Source: Bacillota bacterium
GTDB taxonomy: Bacteria; Bacillota; Clostridia; Christensenellales; Aristaeellaceae
Assembly: GCA_023459275.1 (NCBI GenBank)
Contig: JAEWVC010000106.1
Span: forward strand, 1-18,264
DNA: 18,264 nt
Reading direction: 5' to 3'
The notes under the pieces were generated by a model, which saw only the letters and a list, made by a program, of their open reading frames with translations, was not told the DNA's origin and searched no databases. The position numbers and the translations under genes are program-made. Positions 6,713 to 13,921 of the stretch are shown piece after piece (positions within the stretch are counted from its first letter, which is position 1; each line of letters opens with the position of its first letter).

Positions 6713-8428
6713 CTATTCGATGGTAATCACCTTGAACTCCCACTCCGCTTCCGGGTAGTCGATGGTCCTGCCGTCCTTGGTGTGGATGGAGGTCACGGCC
6801 ACGTAGATGTACGCCACATCCTGATACCCCTCTAGCCAGGCAAAGCCGGGCTGCGCGGTTTTCTTGGCCGCGACGGATTTTTTATAGGCAAACCGGGTGT
6901 AGATATCCCCGGTGCCGTCTTTTTTGATCACGTTGCCCAGGATGTCCTCGCAGTAGTAGGTGAGGGTAAACCCGTCCACCGTGGTCTTGACCGCGCCGTT
7001 GGCCACCTGGGGGTTCACCCGCCAGAAGCCCTTGTATTTTTCCCACTGGCCGCTTTTGCCCACCTGCACGTAATTGCCCTTTTCGGGATAGGGCGTGGCG
7101 GTGGGCTTGGGGGTGGCGGTGGGCTTGGGCATCTTCACGGTAACGGCGGCGGAAGGTTCGGACATGGCGCCTTCCTTCACGATCCTTACCTTATAATAGT
7201 AGGTATGCCCCTTTTCCGCGGTTACGTCGGTATACTTGTTCTCATACGAGACGCCCAGCCGCCGGTAGCCGCCGTCCTTGGTTTCGCTGCGCAGCACCAC
7301 ATAGCGGACGGTGCCCTTCAGCGCGGTCCAGCTCACCGCAACACCCTTAGAGGAGGCTTTTGCTTTCAGGCCCTTGGGCGGGGCAAGCTCCGTGTTTTCC
7401 GGAAACCTGGGCCCTGTTCCGGCGGCTTCGGAAGGCGGGGAAGACCCGCTTGCCGTAACGGCGACGACCTTGTAAAACCCGCCCGCGTAATCCACATCCG
7501 CGTCCCAGTATCCCAGCGTTTTTTCGGTACCCAGCAGCCGGCTTCGGGCGTTTTCGCCCTCCATGAAAAACACTTTGTATTCCTTGGCGCCGGGGACCTC
7601 GTCCCAGGTCACATGCACGCTGGCTTCGCCCCACTCCGCCCGCACATTTTGGGGCGTGTCCGGCTTCACGGAGGGCGGCGGGGTTTGGCCCGGGGCCAGG
7701 GTGGGCGCGGGGGTTGCAAGCGCCGCGATGAATTCCGGCCTGGGCACGGGGAAGGGCAAAGTACTCTCCTTCACCGTCCGGCCGAAATATTCGTCAAGGG
7801 TCATCAGTTCGCCGTCCTTCGCTTCATCCAGCAGCCGGACCACCTCGTATATCTCCGCGGCCACATAGGCGCCCTCCTCCCCCTGAAAGAGCGCGATGCC
7901 CACGGCCTCCCCATCCTCAGACAAAAGAGGGCTGCCCTCGTCGGGGGGCGTTTTTCCGGAAAAGCGGATCCTGCGCAGGCCGCTGTCCTGATAGATTTCC
8001 AATAGGACACCCTCCGCCGCCTGCCCGCCGGAGAGAAACCGCACCTTCTGCCCCTTTTCCGGCACGTTAAAAGAAGGCACCAGGGCCGGAAGATCATTGT
8101 TGGAATAGAACATCAGGATTGCCAGGTCCCCCGCCTTGTCGGCGCCGTACACATAGGGCACGATGTACTTTTCCCCCGCGCCGCTGGTTGCCAGCACCCA
8201 CTTGGCGTTTTCCGCCAGGCGGCAGGTGGACACCAGCAGATAGTTCTCCCAAAGGGTAAAGCCGTACCCGGCGCGCAGGGGGCGGTTGGATGCGTCATAG
8301 GCCACCAGGCGCAGCACGGAACCCGCCCCGCCTAAGGCAAGCTGCTCCGCGGGGGCGGCCATAGGCAGCAAAAGGGCCGCCGCCAGAAGAAGCGCCGCGA
8401 ATATTTGAAGCTTTTTCCCAAGCCGCAC
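6713..8428 (-). CDS. Secreted trypsin-like pseudoprotease with two FN3 domains, paralogue of the upstream protease
   Basis: This is a 571-residue secreted protein with a signal peptide (hydrophobic stretch ending near APAEQ). A trypsin-like fold aligns with the upstream protease: LVTNYHV there is LVSTCRL here, so the catalytic His is Arg70. The Asp of GDLAILMF is kept. GSSGGAL becomes DEGSPLL, replacing the catalytic Ser with Glu. Two FN3-like domains follow, both with the usual V.VTW/V.VSW and YKV strands, then a PTATPKPTATP linker and a C-terminal domain of about 110 residues shared with the upstream protein (GYQDVAYIYVAV). It is probably a non-catalytic binding partner or scaffold. The start is GTG at 8428, eight bases after AAGGAGG; the ATG at 8434 is only two bases from that site and would add two residues. 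It begins 16 bases after the upstream stop, so the two genes form an operon. Confidence 0.8.
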   Translation of the reverse strand: MRLGKKLQIFAALLLAAALLLPMAAPAEQLALGGAGSVLRLVAYDASNRPLRAGYGFTLWENYLLVSTCRLAENAKWVLATSGAGEKYIVPYVYGADKAGDLAILMFYSNNDLPALVPSFNVPEKGQKVRFLSGGQAAEGVLLEIYQDSGLRRIRFSGKTPPDEGSPLLSEDGEAVGIALFQGEEGAYVAAEIYEVVRLLDEAKDGELMTLDEYFGRTVKESTLPFPVPRPEFIAALATPAPTLAPGQTPPPSVKPDTPQNVRAEWGEASVHVTWDEVPGAKEYKVFFMEGENARSRLLGTEKTLGYWDADVDYAGGFYKVVAVTASGSSPPSEAAGTGPRFPENTELAPPKGLKAKASSKGVAVSWTALKGTVRYVVLRSETKDGGYRRLGVSYENKYTDVTAEKGHTYYYKVRIVKEGAMSEPSAAVTVKMPKPTATPKPTATPYPEKGNYVQVGKSGQWEKYKGFWRVNPQVANGAVKTTVDGFTLTYYCEDILGNVIKKDGTGDIYTRFAYKKSVAAKKTAQPGFAWLEGYQDVAYIYVAVTSIHTKDGRTIDYPEAEWEFKVITIE

Positions 8429-8444
8429 AGGCATGGCCTCCTTG

Positions 8445-10367
8445 CTATCGAAGTGTCCAGTAGTAGAAATGCCAGGCATCCTCCGGCAGGGTAACCGTCT
8501 CCCCATCCATGTAGGTAATGCCGCTCACCGCCACATAGACGTATTTCACGTCTTCATACCCTGTCAGCCAGGCGTAAGACGGGTATACGTTCCACCCCGG
8601 CAGGGCGGCCAGGTCAAACCGCTGAGAATAATAGGCTTCCCCCGTATCCGTGTGATACACCACATGTTCCTCTGCGTCCAGGCAATAGAAAACCAGGGTG
8701 CATCCCGTTACCGTCCTGTATGTGCTCATGTTGGCAAGCTCGGGCGTCAGCCAGGGATACCCGTCCGTGAAGCCCGTATACCCGCTGCTGCCGGTGATCT
8801 CCAGACCCTTCTCCGGTTCCTCCGGGAGGGGCGGGGCCGTGTACGTCAAGGGCGGTGCCGTCCATTCCACCGGATCGGAAAGCGGCGATATCCTACCCCC
8901 CGCATAGCTGCACAGCTTGTAGAAATGCGTTGATCCCGGCTTTACGCCTATGTCCCAGTAGGTATTTACGCCCGCTTCGCCCCCGCTTTGGGCGCCCATC
9001 ACATCCATCTGGCGATACAGGCCGTCCAGGGTATCGCTGCGGTAAACCAAATAGAATTCCGCGCCCTCAGCGTCCGTCCATTGGATATTCTCCCCCTCCT
9101 TTGCCTCCGGGGAAGGCACAGGAAGGCTGGCGTCCAGGGTATAGAAAGGCGCCACATCCAGTGGGTTGGAACGCCTAGTAATAGCATCCACGGTGCTCAG
9201 GATGGCCACCACATGGTATCTGCAGGCAACCCCCATCATTTCAGCCTGCGAATCCAGGAAATACGTTTCCCCCTGGTCCGCGTCGGCGATGAGTCTTGCG
9301 CCGCTTTCGCCGCTCTCACGGTAGATGAAATAGAACTGCGCTTCGGGCACATCCTCCCAGCGCAGGATCACCCCAAGCTCCGTGGCCATGGCCATCAGAT
9401 CAAACCGCTTTCTCGGCGTGGGCGAAGGCGTTGGCGAAGGCGTTGGCGTCGGCGTCGGCGTAGGCGACGGTGTGGGCGACGGCGTGGGCCGCGGGGAGGG
9501 CGTGGGGGTCATGGGAAGCTTGGCAAGGCGCTTCTGCTCCTTAAAGGACACCCGGGGGTTCCCCTGCCCGGCCTCCCAAAGCTTTACCACCTCGCTGATG
9601 TCCGTGGCCAGGTTCATGTTCTGGCTGTCGGTGAGCATGGCGCGGGTAACGCCGATCACTTCCCCGGCGTCATTGAACAGCGCGCCGCCGCTGGACCCGT
9701 GGGAGATGGAGGCCGTAAACTGGATGGTGCGGTAGCCGTAGTCGTAAAACGCGCTGATGATGCCCGTGGACACCGTGTTGGCCAGCCCCAGGGGATACCC
9801 CATGGCCACCACCGGCGCGGCCCGCAAAAGCGTTTCCCCTTTGTACAGCGCAAGGGGCGAAAGGTTCGTGGGCGAAAAGAATTCCACAAGCGCGATGTCC
9901 CGCTCCTCGTCCCCCGCGATGTACTCGGTCACCAGATAGGGCTCGCCGCCGTCCGTCCAGGCGATCATCCAGTCCGCGTCCTTGATCACGTGGTAGTTGG
10001 TCACCAGCGTCTTGTTGTCAAAGGCCACAAACCCGCTGCCGGTGGCGATAAGCCGGTCCTTTTCATCGTACACTTCTATCAGCAGCACGGACTTGGCCGC
10101 TTCCTCCACGGCCTCCGGATTGCCGGAAAAGGGCTGGGCCTGCGCCCCGGCTTCGGCCCGGGCCGCCGGGAACACCGCCGCCAGCAGCTCCCCCATGAAA
10201 CCCCGGCCTGCTCCCGCCGATGCAAATTCCCCCGTAGGGCGGGTGCTTGCTCCCGCCGAAAAACCTGCCCCCGCCGAAAGCAGCAAAAACAGCACCGCCA
10301 GCAGCAGCGCCCCGGGAACCCCTTTGCAGTTGTTCTTTCCTGCGGCTTTATCCCTTTTCGCGGCCAT
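8445..10367 (-). CDS. Secreted trypsin-like serine protease with Pro-Thr linker and FN3-like domains
   Basis: This is a 640-residue exported protein. A signal peptide (hydrophobic GALLLAVLFLLLSAGAG) is followed by a trypsin-like domain of the HtrA/DegP peptidase type. Its triad is intact: His126 in TNYHVI, Asp157 in ERDIALVEF and Ser226 in HGSSGGAL. There is no PDZ domain. Instead a linker of about 30 residues of alternating Pro with Thr/Ser leads to two FN3-like domains and the C-terminal domain shared with the downstream gene (GYEDVKYVYVAV). No LPxTG or other wall anchor is visible. The start at 10367 has GGAGG seven bases upstream; upstream in-frame codons lack such a site and would bury the signal peptide. 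The gene is first in a two-gene operon driven by the promoter at 10476-10505, with a leader of about 100 bases. Confidence 0.87.
   Translation of the reverse strand: MAAKRDKAAGKNNCKGVPGALLLAVLFLLLSAGAGFSAGASTRPTGEFASAGAGRGFMGELLAAVFPAARAEAGAQAQPFSGNPEAVEEAAKSVLLIEVYDEKDRLIATGSGFVAFDNKTLVTNYHVIKDADWMIAWTDGGEPYLVTEYIAGDEERDIALVEFFSPTNLSPLALYKGETLLRAAPVVAMGYPLGLANTVSTGIISAFYDYGYRTIQFTASISHGSSGGALFNDAGEVIGVTRAMLTDSQNMNLATDISEVVKLWEAGQGNPRVSFKEQKRLAKLPMTPTPSPRPTPSPTPSPTPTPTPTPSPTPSPTPRKRFDLMAMATELGVILRWEDVPEAQFYFIYRESGESGARLIADADQGETYFLDSQAEMMGVACRYHVVAILSTVDAITRRSNPLDVAPFYTLDASLPVPSPEAKEGENIQWTDAEGAEFYLVYRSDTLDGLYRQMDVMGAQSGGEAGVNTYWDIGVKPGSTHFYKLCSYAGGRISPLSDPVEWTAPPLTYTAPPLPEEPEKGLEITGSSGYTGFTDGYPWLTPELANMSTYRTVTGCTLVFYCLDAEEHVVYHTDTGEAYYSQRFDLAALPGWNVYPSYAWLTGYEDVKYVYVAVSGITYMDGETVTLPEDAWHFYYWTLR
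9415..9509. repeat. Hexanucleotide-like coding repeat (Pro-Thr/Ser linker)
   Basis: Degenerate GGCGTN and GGCGAN units are repeated here on the plus strand. Read on the minus strand they encode alternating Pro-Thr and Pro-Ser. Because the period is six bases, slippage would change linker length without breaking the frame. Confidence 0.8.
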
Positions 10368-10475
10368 TGCCCCGCCTCCCCGCGCCGGAAATGCTTCCTT
10401 TGGGCCGCTTTTCCATGACACAGCCCCTTCGCCAGACCGCGCGCCGCGGTATTGATTTCCTTTTTCTCTGGGGGA

Positions 10476-10505
10476 AGTATAGCATTTCTTGGCAGCAATT
10501 GTCAA
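10476..10505 (-). promoter_or_regulatory. Sigma-A promoter of the protease/pseudoprotease operon
   Basis: On the minus strand, TTGACA (10505-10500) and TATACT (10481-10476) are separated by 18 bases. The -10 is 108 bases upstream of the start at 10367, which implies an untranslated leader of about 100 bases. I saw no recognisable riboswitch in that leader. Confidence 0.8.
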
Positions 10506-10582
10506 CGAAAGAAGCCCGTGCGCAGAAAATGCACACAGGCCAAAACATCTCCTTCCCTATTGAAAGTTTTTGCGGATGGGGC

Positions 10583-10620
10583 GCGGGGAAGGGGCTTTTT
10601 TCAAAAAGCCTCTTCCCCGC
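10583..10620 (-). terminator. Hairpin overlapping the end of the terminase-like gene
   Basis: Arms of 18 bases (10583-10600 and 10603-10620) pair with a single mismatch around an apex of TC. On the minus strand the apex contains the TGA stop of the preceding gene (10603-10601). The stem is GC-rich outside and has a T/A tract inside. No U-run follows the stem, so it is not a textbook intrinsic terminator, although its position suits transcript ending. Confidence 0.5.
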
Positions 10621-11146
10621 CATCCCCTCCCCCTTCGTCCTCTTCGTCCCCTTCGTCCCCTTCGTCCTCCCCGTCCTCCCCGTCCACGGGCAGCACGGCG
10701 GGGATCTCCACCACGCCGGAGGCCTCCGGGTCTCCGGGGGCCATGAACTTGTCCCAGCGGTCGATGACCTCCTGGGCGGCCTTCATCACATCCCGAAGGC
10801 TGGGGGGGATCTTCACCAGCTCCTGGGCCTCGGTATCCTCCACCACTTTTTTGCCCTGGTCATCCAGGTATTCCCGGCGGGTTTTGGTGCGCACCACCTC
10901 ATAATCGCACACCTCGTCCTCCCGGCGTATGATCTTTGTCCACAGCGCCAGTATTTCCTCCGGCCCTGCCACGCGCCGGGCGTCCTCCTGCTCCCGCGCC
11001 TTTGCCAGGGCCTTTTTCACCTCCTCCTGCCCAAGCAGTTTGCGGCCGTAATCGGCGCCGTATCCCGCCGCCTCCGCCGCCTTTTTCGGGTTTTCCTCCC
11101 TAAGATAGGTTTCCACAAACCGCCGCTTTTTTGCCGTAAGCGCCAC
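10601..11146 (-). CDS. Phage-type terminase small subunit, orphan
   Basis: This is a 181-residue protein. The N-terminus, LTAKKRRFVETYLREENPKK followed by AAEAAGY, is the helix-turn-helix signature of phage terminase small subunits, which recognise packaging sites. The middle is a charged helical region with conserved-looking EILALWTKIIRRE. The last 30 or so residues are almost only Gly, Glu and Asp, encoded by repetitive TCCCCTTCG-type DNA. The start is GTG at 11146, seven bases after AAAGGAGG. The frame stays open upstream to 11254, but that part overlaps the promoter. No large terminase, portal, capsid or integrase gene adjoins it, so it is either a prophage remnant or a gene kept for another DNA-binding role. 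The possible LexA box at 11173 would link it to DNA damage. The stop lies in a hairpin apex. Confidence 0.8.
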   Translation of the reverse strand: MALTAKKRRFVETYLREENPKKAAEAAGYGADYGRKLLGQEEVKKALAKAREQEDARRVAGPEEILALWTKIIRREDEVCDYEVVRTKTRREYLDDQGKKVVEDTEAQELVKIPPSLRDVMKAAQEVIDRWDKFMAPGDPEASGVVEIPAVLPVDGEDGEDEGDEGDEEDEGGGDGGEEAF

Positions 11147-11172
11147 AGGAGACCCTCCTTTCCCGGAAATAC

Positions 11173-11188
11173 GGGAACTTTTGTTCCC
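11173..11188. promoter_or_regulatory. LexA/DinR-like palindrome
   Basis: GGGAAC-TTTT-GTTCCC is a perfect inverted repeat with the GAAC-N4-GTTC core of Gram-positive SOS boxes (B. subtilis consensus CGAACRNRYGTTYC). Read on the minus strand the central 14-mer matches that consensus at 12 positions. A further GGGAAC half-site lies at 11198-11203, touching the -10 box. The palindrome sits just downstream of the likely transcription start, a position that permits repression. Confidence 0.45.
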
Positions 11189-11203
11189 ATTCCTCCCGGG
11201 AAC

Positions 11204-11209
11204 AGTATA
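11204..11209 (-). promoter_or_regulatory. Likely -10 box of the terminase-like gene
   Basis: TATACT on the minus strand lies 58 bases upstream of the GTG start. No good -35 hexamer is found at 16-18 bases (the sequence there is AT-rich, around TGCAAT), so the promoter would be weak or need activation. Confidence 0.45.
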
Positions 11210-11588
11210 CAGAAAACCGCAAAAAATTGCACACCCCTTTTTGACGATGCGCACATTTGCGGCCTCCCCCAGGCTATCGACAAAGTGGCTATGCCACTTT
11301 GTCGAGATTTTCCCTCGCTGCTACTTTCCGCCGGCTGCGCCATCGTGCGACCGTTTGCTCGGGCAAGGTAGGAATTTCTTCGAAATTCCTGCGAAAATCA
11401 CCGCACATGCCGCTGATTTTCGATCTGCAATCGGAGGCTCCGTAACCCTGCCCCCGCCTGTGGCGGAAAAGCCGGGGTGGAGGAGGCCGGCGAAACGAGC
11501 CATGCGAGCGGCAGCGAAGCAGGGCGACGATTGAGCCGGATGGGATAGCAGTCCTCCGATACCTCCTAAGGATTTGTTGATGGTCTGA
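11210..11588. other. Non-coding, hairpin-rich region
   Basis: I can support no gene in this stretch. Three strong inverted repeats follow in series: TCGACAAAGTGGC-TAT-GCCACTTTGTCGA (11277-11305, perfect 13-bp arms), AGGAATTTC-TTC-GAAATTCCT (11370-11390), and CGAAAATCA / TGATTTTCG with a 13-base loop (11392-11422). The rest, up to 11588, is GC-rich and has no ribosome-binding site before any open frame. The minus-strand open frame at 11321-11626 would begin inside the next gene and runs through the hairpins, so I treat it as spurious. The region may be a non-autonomous repeat element or encode a structured RNA. Confidence 0.6.
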
Positions 11589-11621
11589 GGGGGGCCTCCT
11601 TTTTCAAAAGGAGGTCCCCCC
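11589..11621 (-). terminator. Hairpin overlapping the end of the Sel1-repeat gene
   Basis: GGGGGGCCTCCTTTT and its near-exact complement (one bulged base) face each other across a short apex at 11604-11606. On the minus strand that apex is the TGA stop of the Sel1-repeat gene. It has the same design as the hairpin at 10583-10620. It is the only candidate terminator for the gene run that begins at mod. Confidence 0.5.
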
Positions 11622-12203
11622 GGCATTTTTCCCCGTGCTCCCGGCCCTTACCTGCTCCGACGCGGCCGTGAGCCATTTCACGGCTTCCTTATAGTTCCGC
11701 GCGGTCCCTATCCCTGCATAATACATATACCCAGCCATCGCCTGCGCCTGCACGCGGCCCTTTTCTGCGGATTTCAGGTACCACGCAAAAGACTGCGCGG
11801 CATCCTTTTTCACGCCGCTGCCGGTGTAATAGCAATACCCCAGGTTGTACTGTGCGTAGGAACTGCCCTGCTCCGCGGCCTTCAAAAGCCACGCCACCGC
11901 CGCCGCTTCATCTTTTGCGGTGCCTGTCCCGGTGAGCAGGCAGTAACCCGCCATCCCCTGCGCATCCATGTAGCCCTGCCTGGCCGACTCAAGAAAGCTG
12001 TGCCCGATCAGGTAGAGCAGCCTGGCATAGGCGCTCCGCGCCGCCTTTTGGGCAGGCTGAAGCACCGCTTCTTCAAGCCCTGGCAAGAGCCCGGCCCCGG
12101 CGTCCCGGGTCTCCGCGGCCCCCGCTTTGGCCAACGCGGGACCGCCGCCCAACAGCAGGCAAAGGGACAAAACCGCCGCCAGGATGCTTCGTATGCGCCG
12201 CAT
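11604..12203 (-). CDS. Secreted Sel1-repeat protein
   Basis: This 199-residue protein has an N-terminal signal peptide (ILAAVLSLCLLLGG, cleavage likely after ALA near residue 25). Three Sel1-type repeats of 36 residues follow at about 73-108, 109-144 and 145-181, each with the A..G...AQ..LGY.Y..G.G...D...A..W..KAAEQG pattern. Sel1 repeats form helical solenoids that bind other proteins, so an extracytoplasmic scaffold or adaptor is likely; no enzymatic motif is seen. The start ATG at 12203 has GAAGGAAG seven bases upstream. The gene follows the gene ending at 12246 by 42 bases with no promoter between them. The last residues (GGTSF) are encoded by the arm of the hairpin at 11589-11621. Confidence 0.85.
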   Translation of the reverse strand: MRRIRSILAAVLSLCLLLGGGPALAKAGAAETRDAGAGLLPGLEEAVLQPAQKAARSAYARLLYLIGHSFLESARQGYMDAQGMAGYCLLTGTGTAKDEAAAVAWLLKAAEQGSSYAQYNLGYCYYTGSGVKKDAAQSFAWYLKSAEKGRVQAQAMAGYMYYAGIGTARNYKEAVKWLTAASEQVRAGSTGKNAGGTSF

Positions 12204-12245
12204 AGGAAAACTTCCTTCGGGTGGCGTCTGTTCGGGAAGGATTCC

Positions 12246-12809
12246 TCAGGTGCCCGTAAGCAGATACATGCTCCAAGTATGCGCATCCGGCTCATACATC
12301 AGCGTAAAGGAAATCCCTTCCCAGGTAAATTGAAGCATTTCCCTCTCCGTAACAATGCACACGCCTATGGCCTTTTTCATGGTATCAAAGCAATCCTCCA
12401 TCGTGCTGTTGTCAAAAGGGCCGTAGGAGGACAGCGCGGCGAAGATGCAGGCCCTGCAAAATTCGGTGTCGTAGTTCGTCCCCGCCGTAAGCTGGGCATC
12501 GTCCAGGGTGTTTGATATAATCGCCGCCACCTGCAGGTTGTCCTTGGTAAACCCGTACAGCATGATCGAGAAGCCGTCATATTCCTGCCAGGTAATCACC
12601 CACAGCTTTTTGGCCTCATCGTACCAGTTTTCCAGCACCACCTCCCCTTCTTCAATTTCCGCCACATACATCAGGCTGCGAAAATCCGTATACCACTCCA
12701 CAGGGTCGGTCTTTGCTTTCGCCTCCGCCAATGCGGAACCGGTGCCTGATAGCACGCAAAGAGGCAGCGCAAGCAGCATGGCCAGAAAACCGCAAAGCAT
12801 CCTTTTCAT
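12246..12809 (-). CDS. Small secreted protein of unknown function
   Basis: This is a 187-residue protein that I do not recognise. It has a clear signal peptide (KRMLCGFLAMLLALPLCVLSG, probable cleavage after SALA near residue 28). The mature part is acidic, rich in aromatic residues and Met, and predicted as mixed alpha/beta: strands VVLENWYDE, LWVITWQEYDGFSIMLYGF and MLQFTWEGISFTLMYEP flank a helical middle (CRACIFAALSSYG). Two cysteines in CRAC and others nearby could form a disulfide. The start at 12809 has GGAGG seven bases upstream. It follows mrr by 129 bases, in which I found no convincing promoter or terminator, so it may be read from the defence genes. It is probably co-expressed with the Sel1-repeat gene after it. 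Confidence 0.75.
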   Translation of the reverse strand: MKRMLCGFLAMLLALPLCVLSGTGSALAEAKAKTDPVEWYTDFRSLMYVAEIEEGEVVLENWYDEAKKLWVITWQEYDGFSIMLYGFTKDNLQVAAIISNTLDDAQLTAGTNYDTEFCRACIFAALSSYGPFDNSTMEDCFDTMKKAIGVCIVTEREMLQFTWEGISFTLMYEPDAHTWSMYLLTGT

Positions 12810-12938
12810 GATGGTTCCTCCCGTTTTGGTGGATGGGCGCGGGAAGCGGGTACGTTGGCGGCGTCCCTGCCCGCGATGGGCACAAGGCCCCCGCTGTGGT
12901 TCCTATGCCATGGGGGCGGAGGCGGTGAAAATGCCCCC

Positions 12939-13853
12939 TTATTCCTCGTCGCTGAAGTAATCGGTATCGATCCGCTTGATTTCGTATACGATCCTTGGCG
13001 ATACCCCAAGGTTATGGTCAATCATCAGTTCGGCCAGCTTGCGCCCGTCCACCAATACAATATGCTGCCTGTCGGCGTACTCCCTGGCCTCCCTGGAAAA
13101 GCGCGCTGTGGTGATAAACAATCCTTTCGATCCGTGCTGCCCCGCCAGGGCGCCGAAAAAGCGCTGTATCTCCGGGCGGCCGATGGTTATATTGATGTCC
13201 CAGCGCTTCGCCTGAATGTAAATGTAGCTGAACCCCAGTTTGTCCTCCCGGATCACGCCGTCAATGCCCTCGTCCCCCGTGCGCCCGATGGCGGTGCCGG
13301 GATTCTCCACCGTGCCGCCATACCCCATCTTCACCAGCAGTTCCACCACCAGCCGTTCAAAAAACGCGGGGGTCTGGCCCATGATTTCCGCAAGCAGATC
13401 ATCCATCAAGGTGGATTTGATTTTCTCATATGCCGCGTCCAGCACATCCTGCGGGGTGCTTTCCTCATTCTGCGAATCCTTTTTTTCTCCCTCAGCCGCG
13501 TCCGCAGGAACCGCGGTTTGAAACGAAACAAAACTGTCAATGGTGCTTAAGTACTTAAGGTTGATATGGCCGCCTGTTTCCTTCCAGGCCGCCCGCCCCT
13601 TAGGCGTGATTTGATATTGCCCCCGCTTGGGGGAAGCAATCAGTTCAGCCTTTTTCAAATACGTTGCGGCCCAGCTTACGCGGTTGTAAAACATGGACTG
13701 CTTGCCGCTGGGAACCAATACCTTGCGGTCCTCCTCGGAAACGTTTAACCTTTGTACGGCAAAGTCCCGCAGGCTCTGCGCGTTCACCGCTTCCCCCGGC
13801 AGCAGGCATTCCATCACCACGGGGAAAAACTCAAAAAACTTTGGTACGGCCAT
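12939..13853 (-). CDS. mrr: Mrr-family restriction endonuclease
   Basis: The protein is 304 residues, the same length as E. coli Mrr. Residues 1 to about 95 form the winged-helix Mrr N-terminal domain. A polar linker follows, then the Mrr catalytic domain (about 165-290) of the PD-(D/E)xK nuclease fold. The active site is visible as Asp198 in GDEGIDG and Gln214-Ala-Lys216 in IYIQAKRW, as in E. coli Mrr. Mrr enzymes cut DNA carrying certain methylated bases (type IV restriction). The start at 13853 has GGAAGG five bases upstream. The gene lies 68 bases after res on the same strand, with no evident promoter between them, so it is likely the third gene of the mod-res operon. All catalytic residues appear intact. 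Confidence 0.93.
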   Translation of the reverse strand: MAVPKFFEFFPVVMECLLPGEAVNAQSLRDFAVQRLNVSEEDRKVLVPSGKQSMFYNRVSWAATYLKKAELIASPKRGQYQITPKGRAAWKETGGHINLKYLSTIDSFVSFQTAVPADAAEGEKKDSQNEESTPQDVLDAAYEKIKSTLMDDLLAEIMGQTPAFFERLVVELLVKMGYGGTVENPGTAIGRTGDEGIDGVIREDKLGFSYIYIQAKRWDINITIGRPEIQRFFGALAGQHGSKGLFITTARFSREAREYADRQHIVLVDGRKLAELMIDHNLGVSPRIVYEIKRIDTDYFSDEE

Positions 13854-13921
13854 ATTGCCCTTCCTTTCATATGTGAACCGCATACACAGCGTGGCCATCA
13901 AAGGCTTCCAAGAATGCCCGT

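Noticed and set aside
11321..11626. Minus-strand open frame of 101 residues
   Set aside because: It begins inside the Sel1-repeat gene, passes through strong hairpins, has no ribosome-binding site and matches no family I know.
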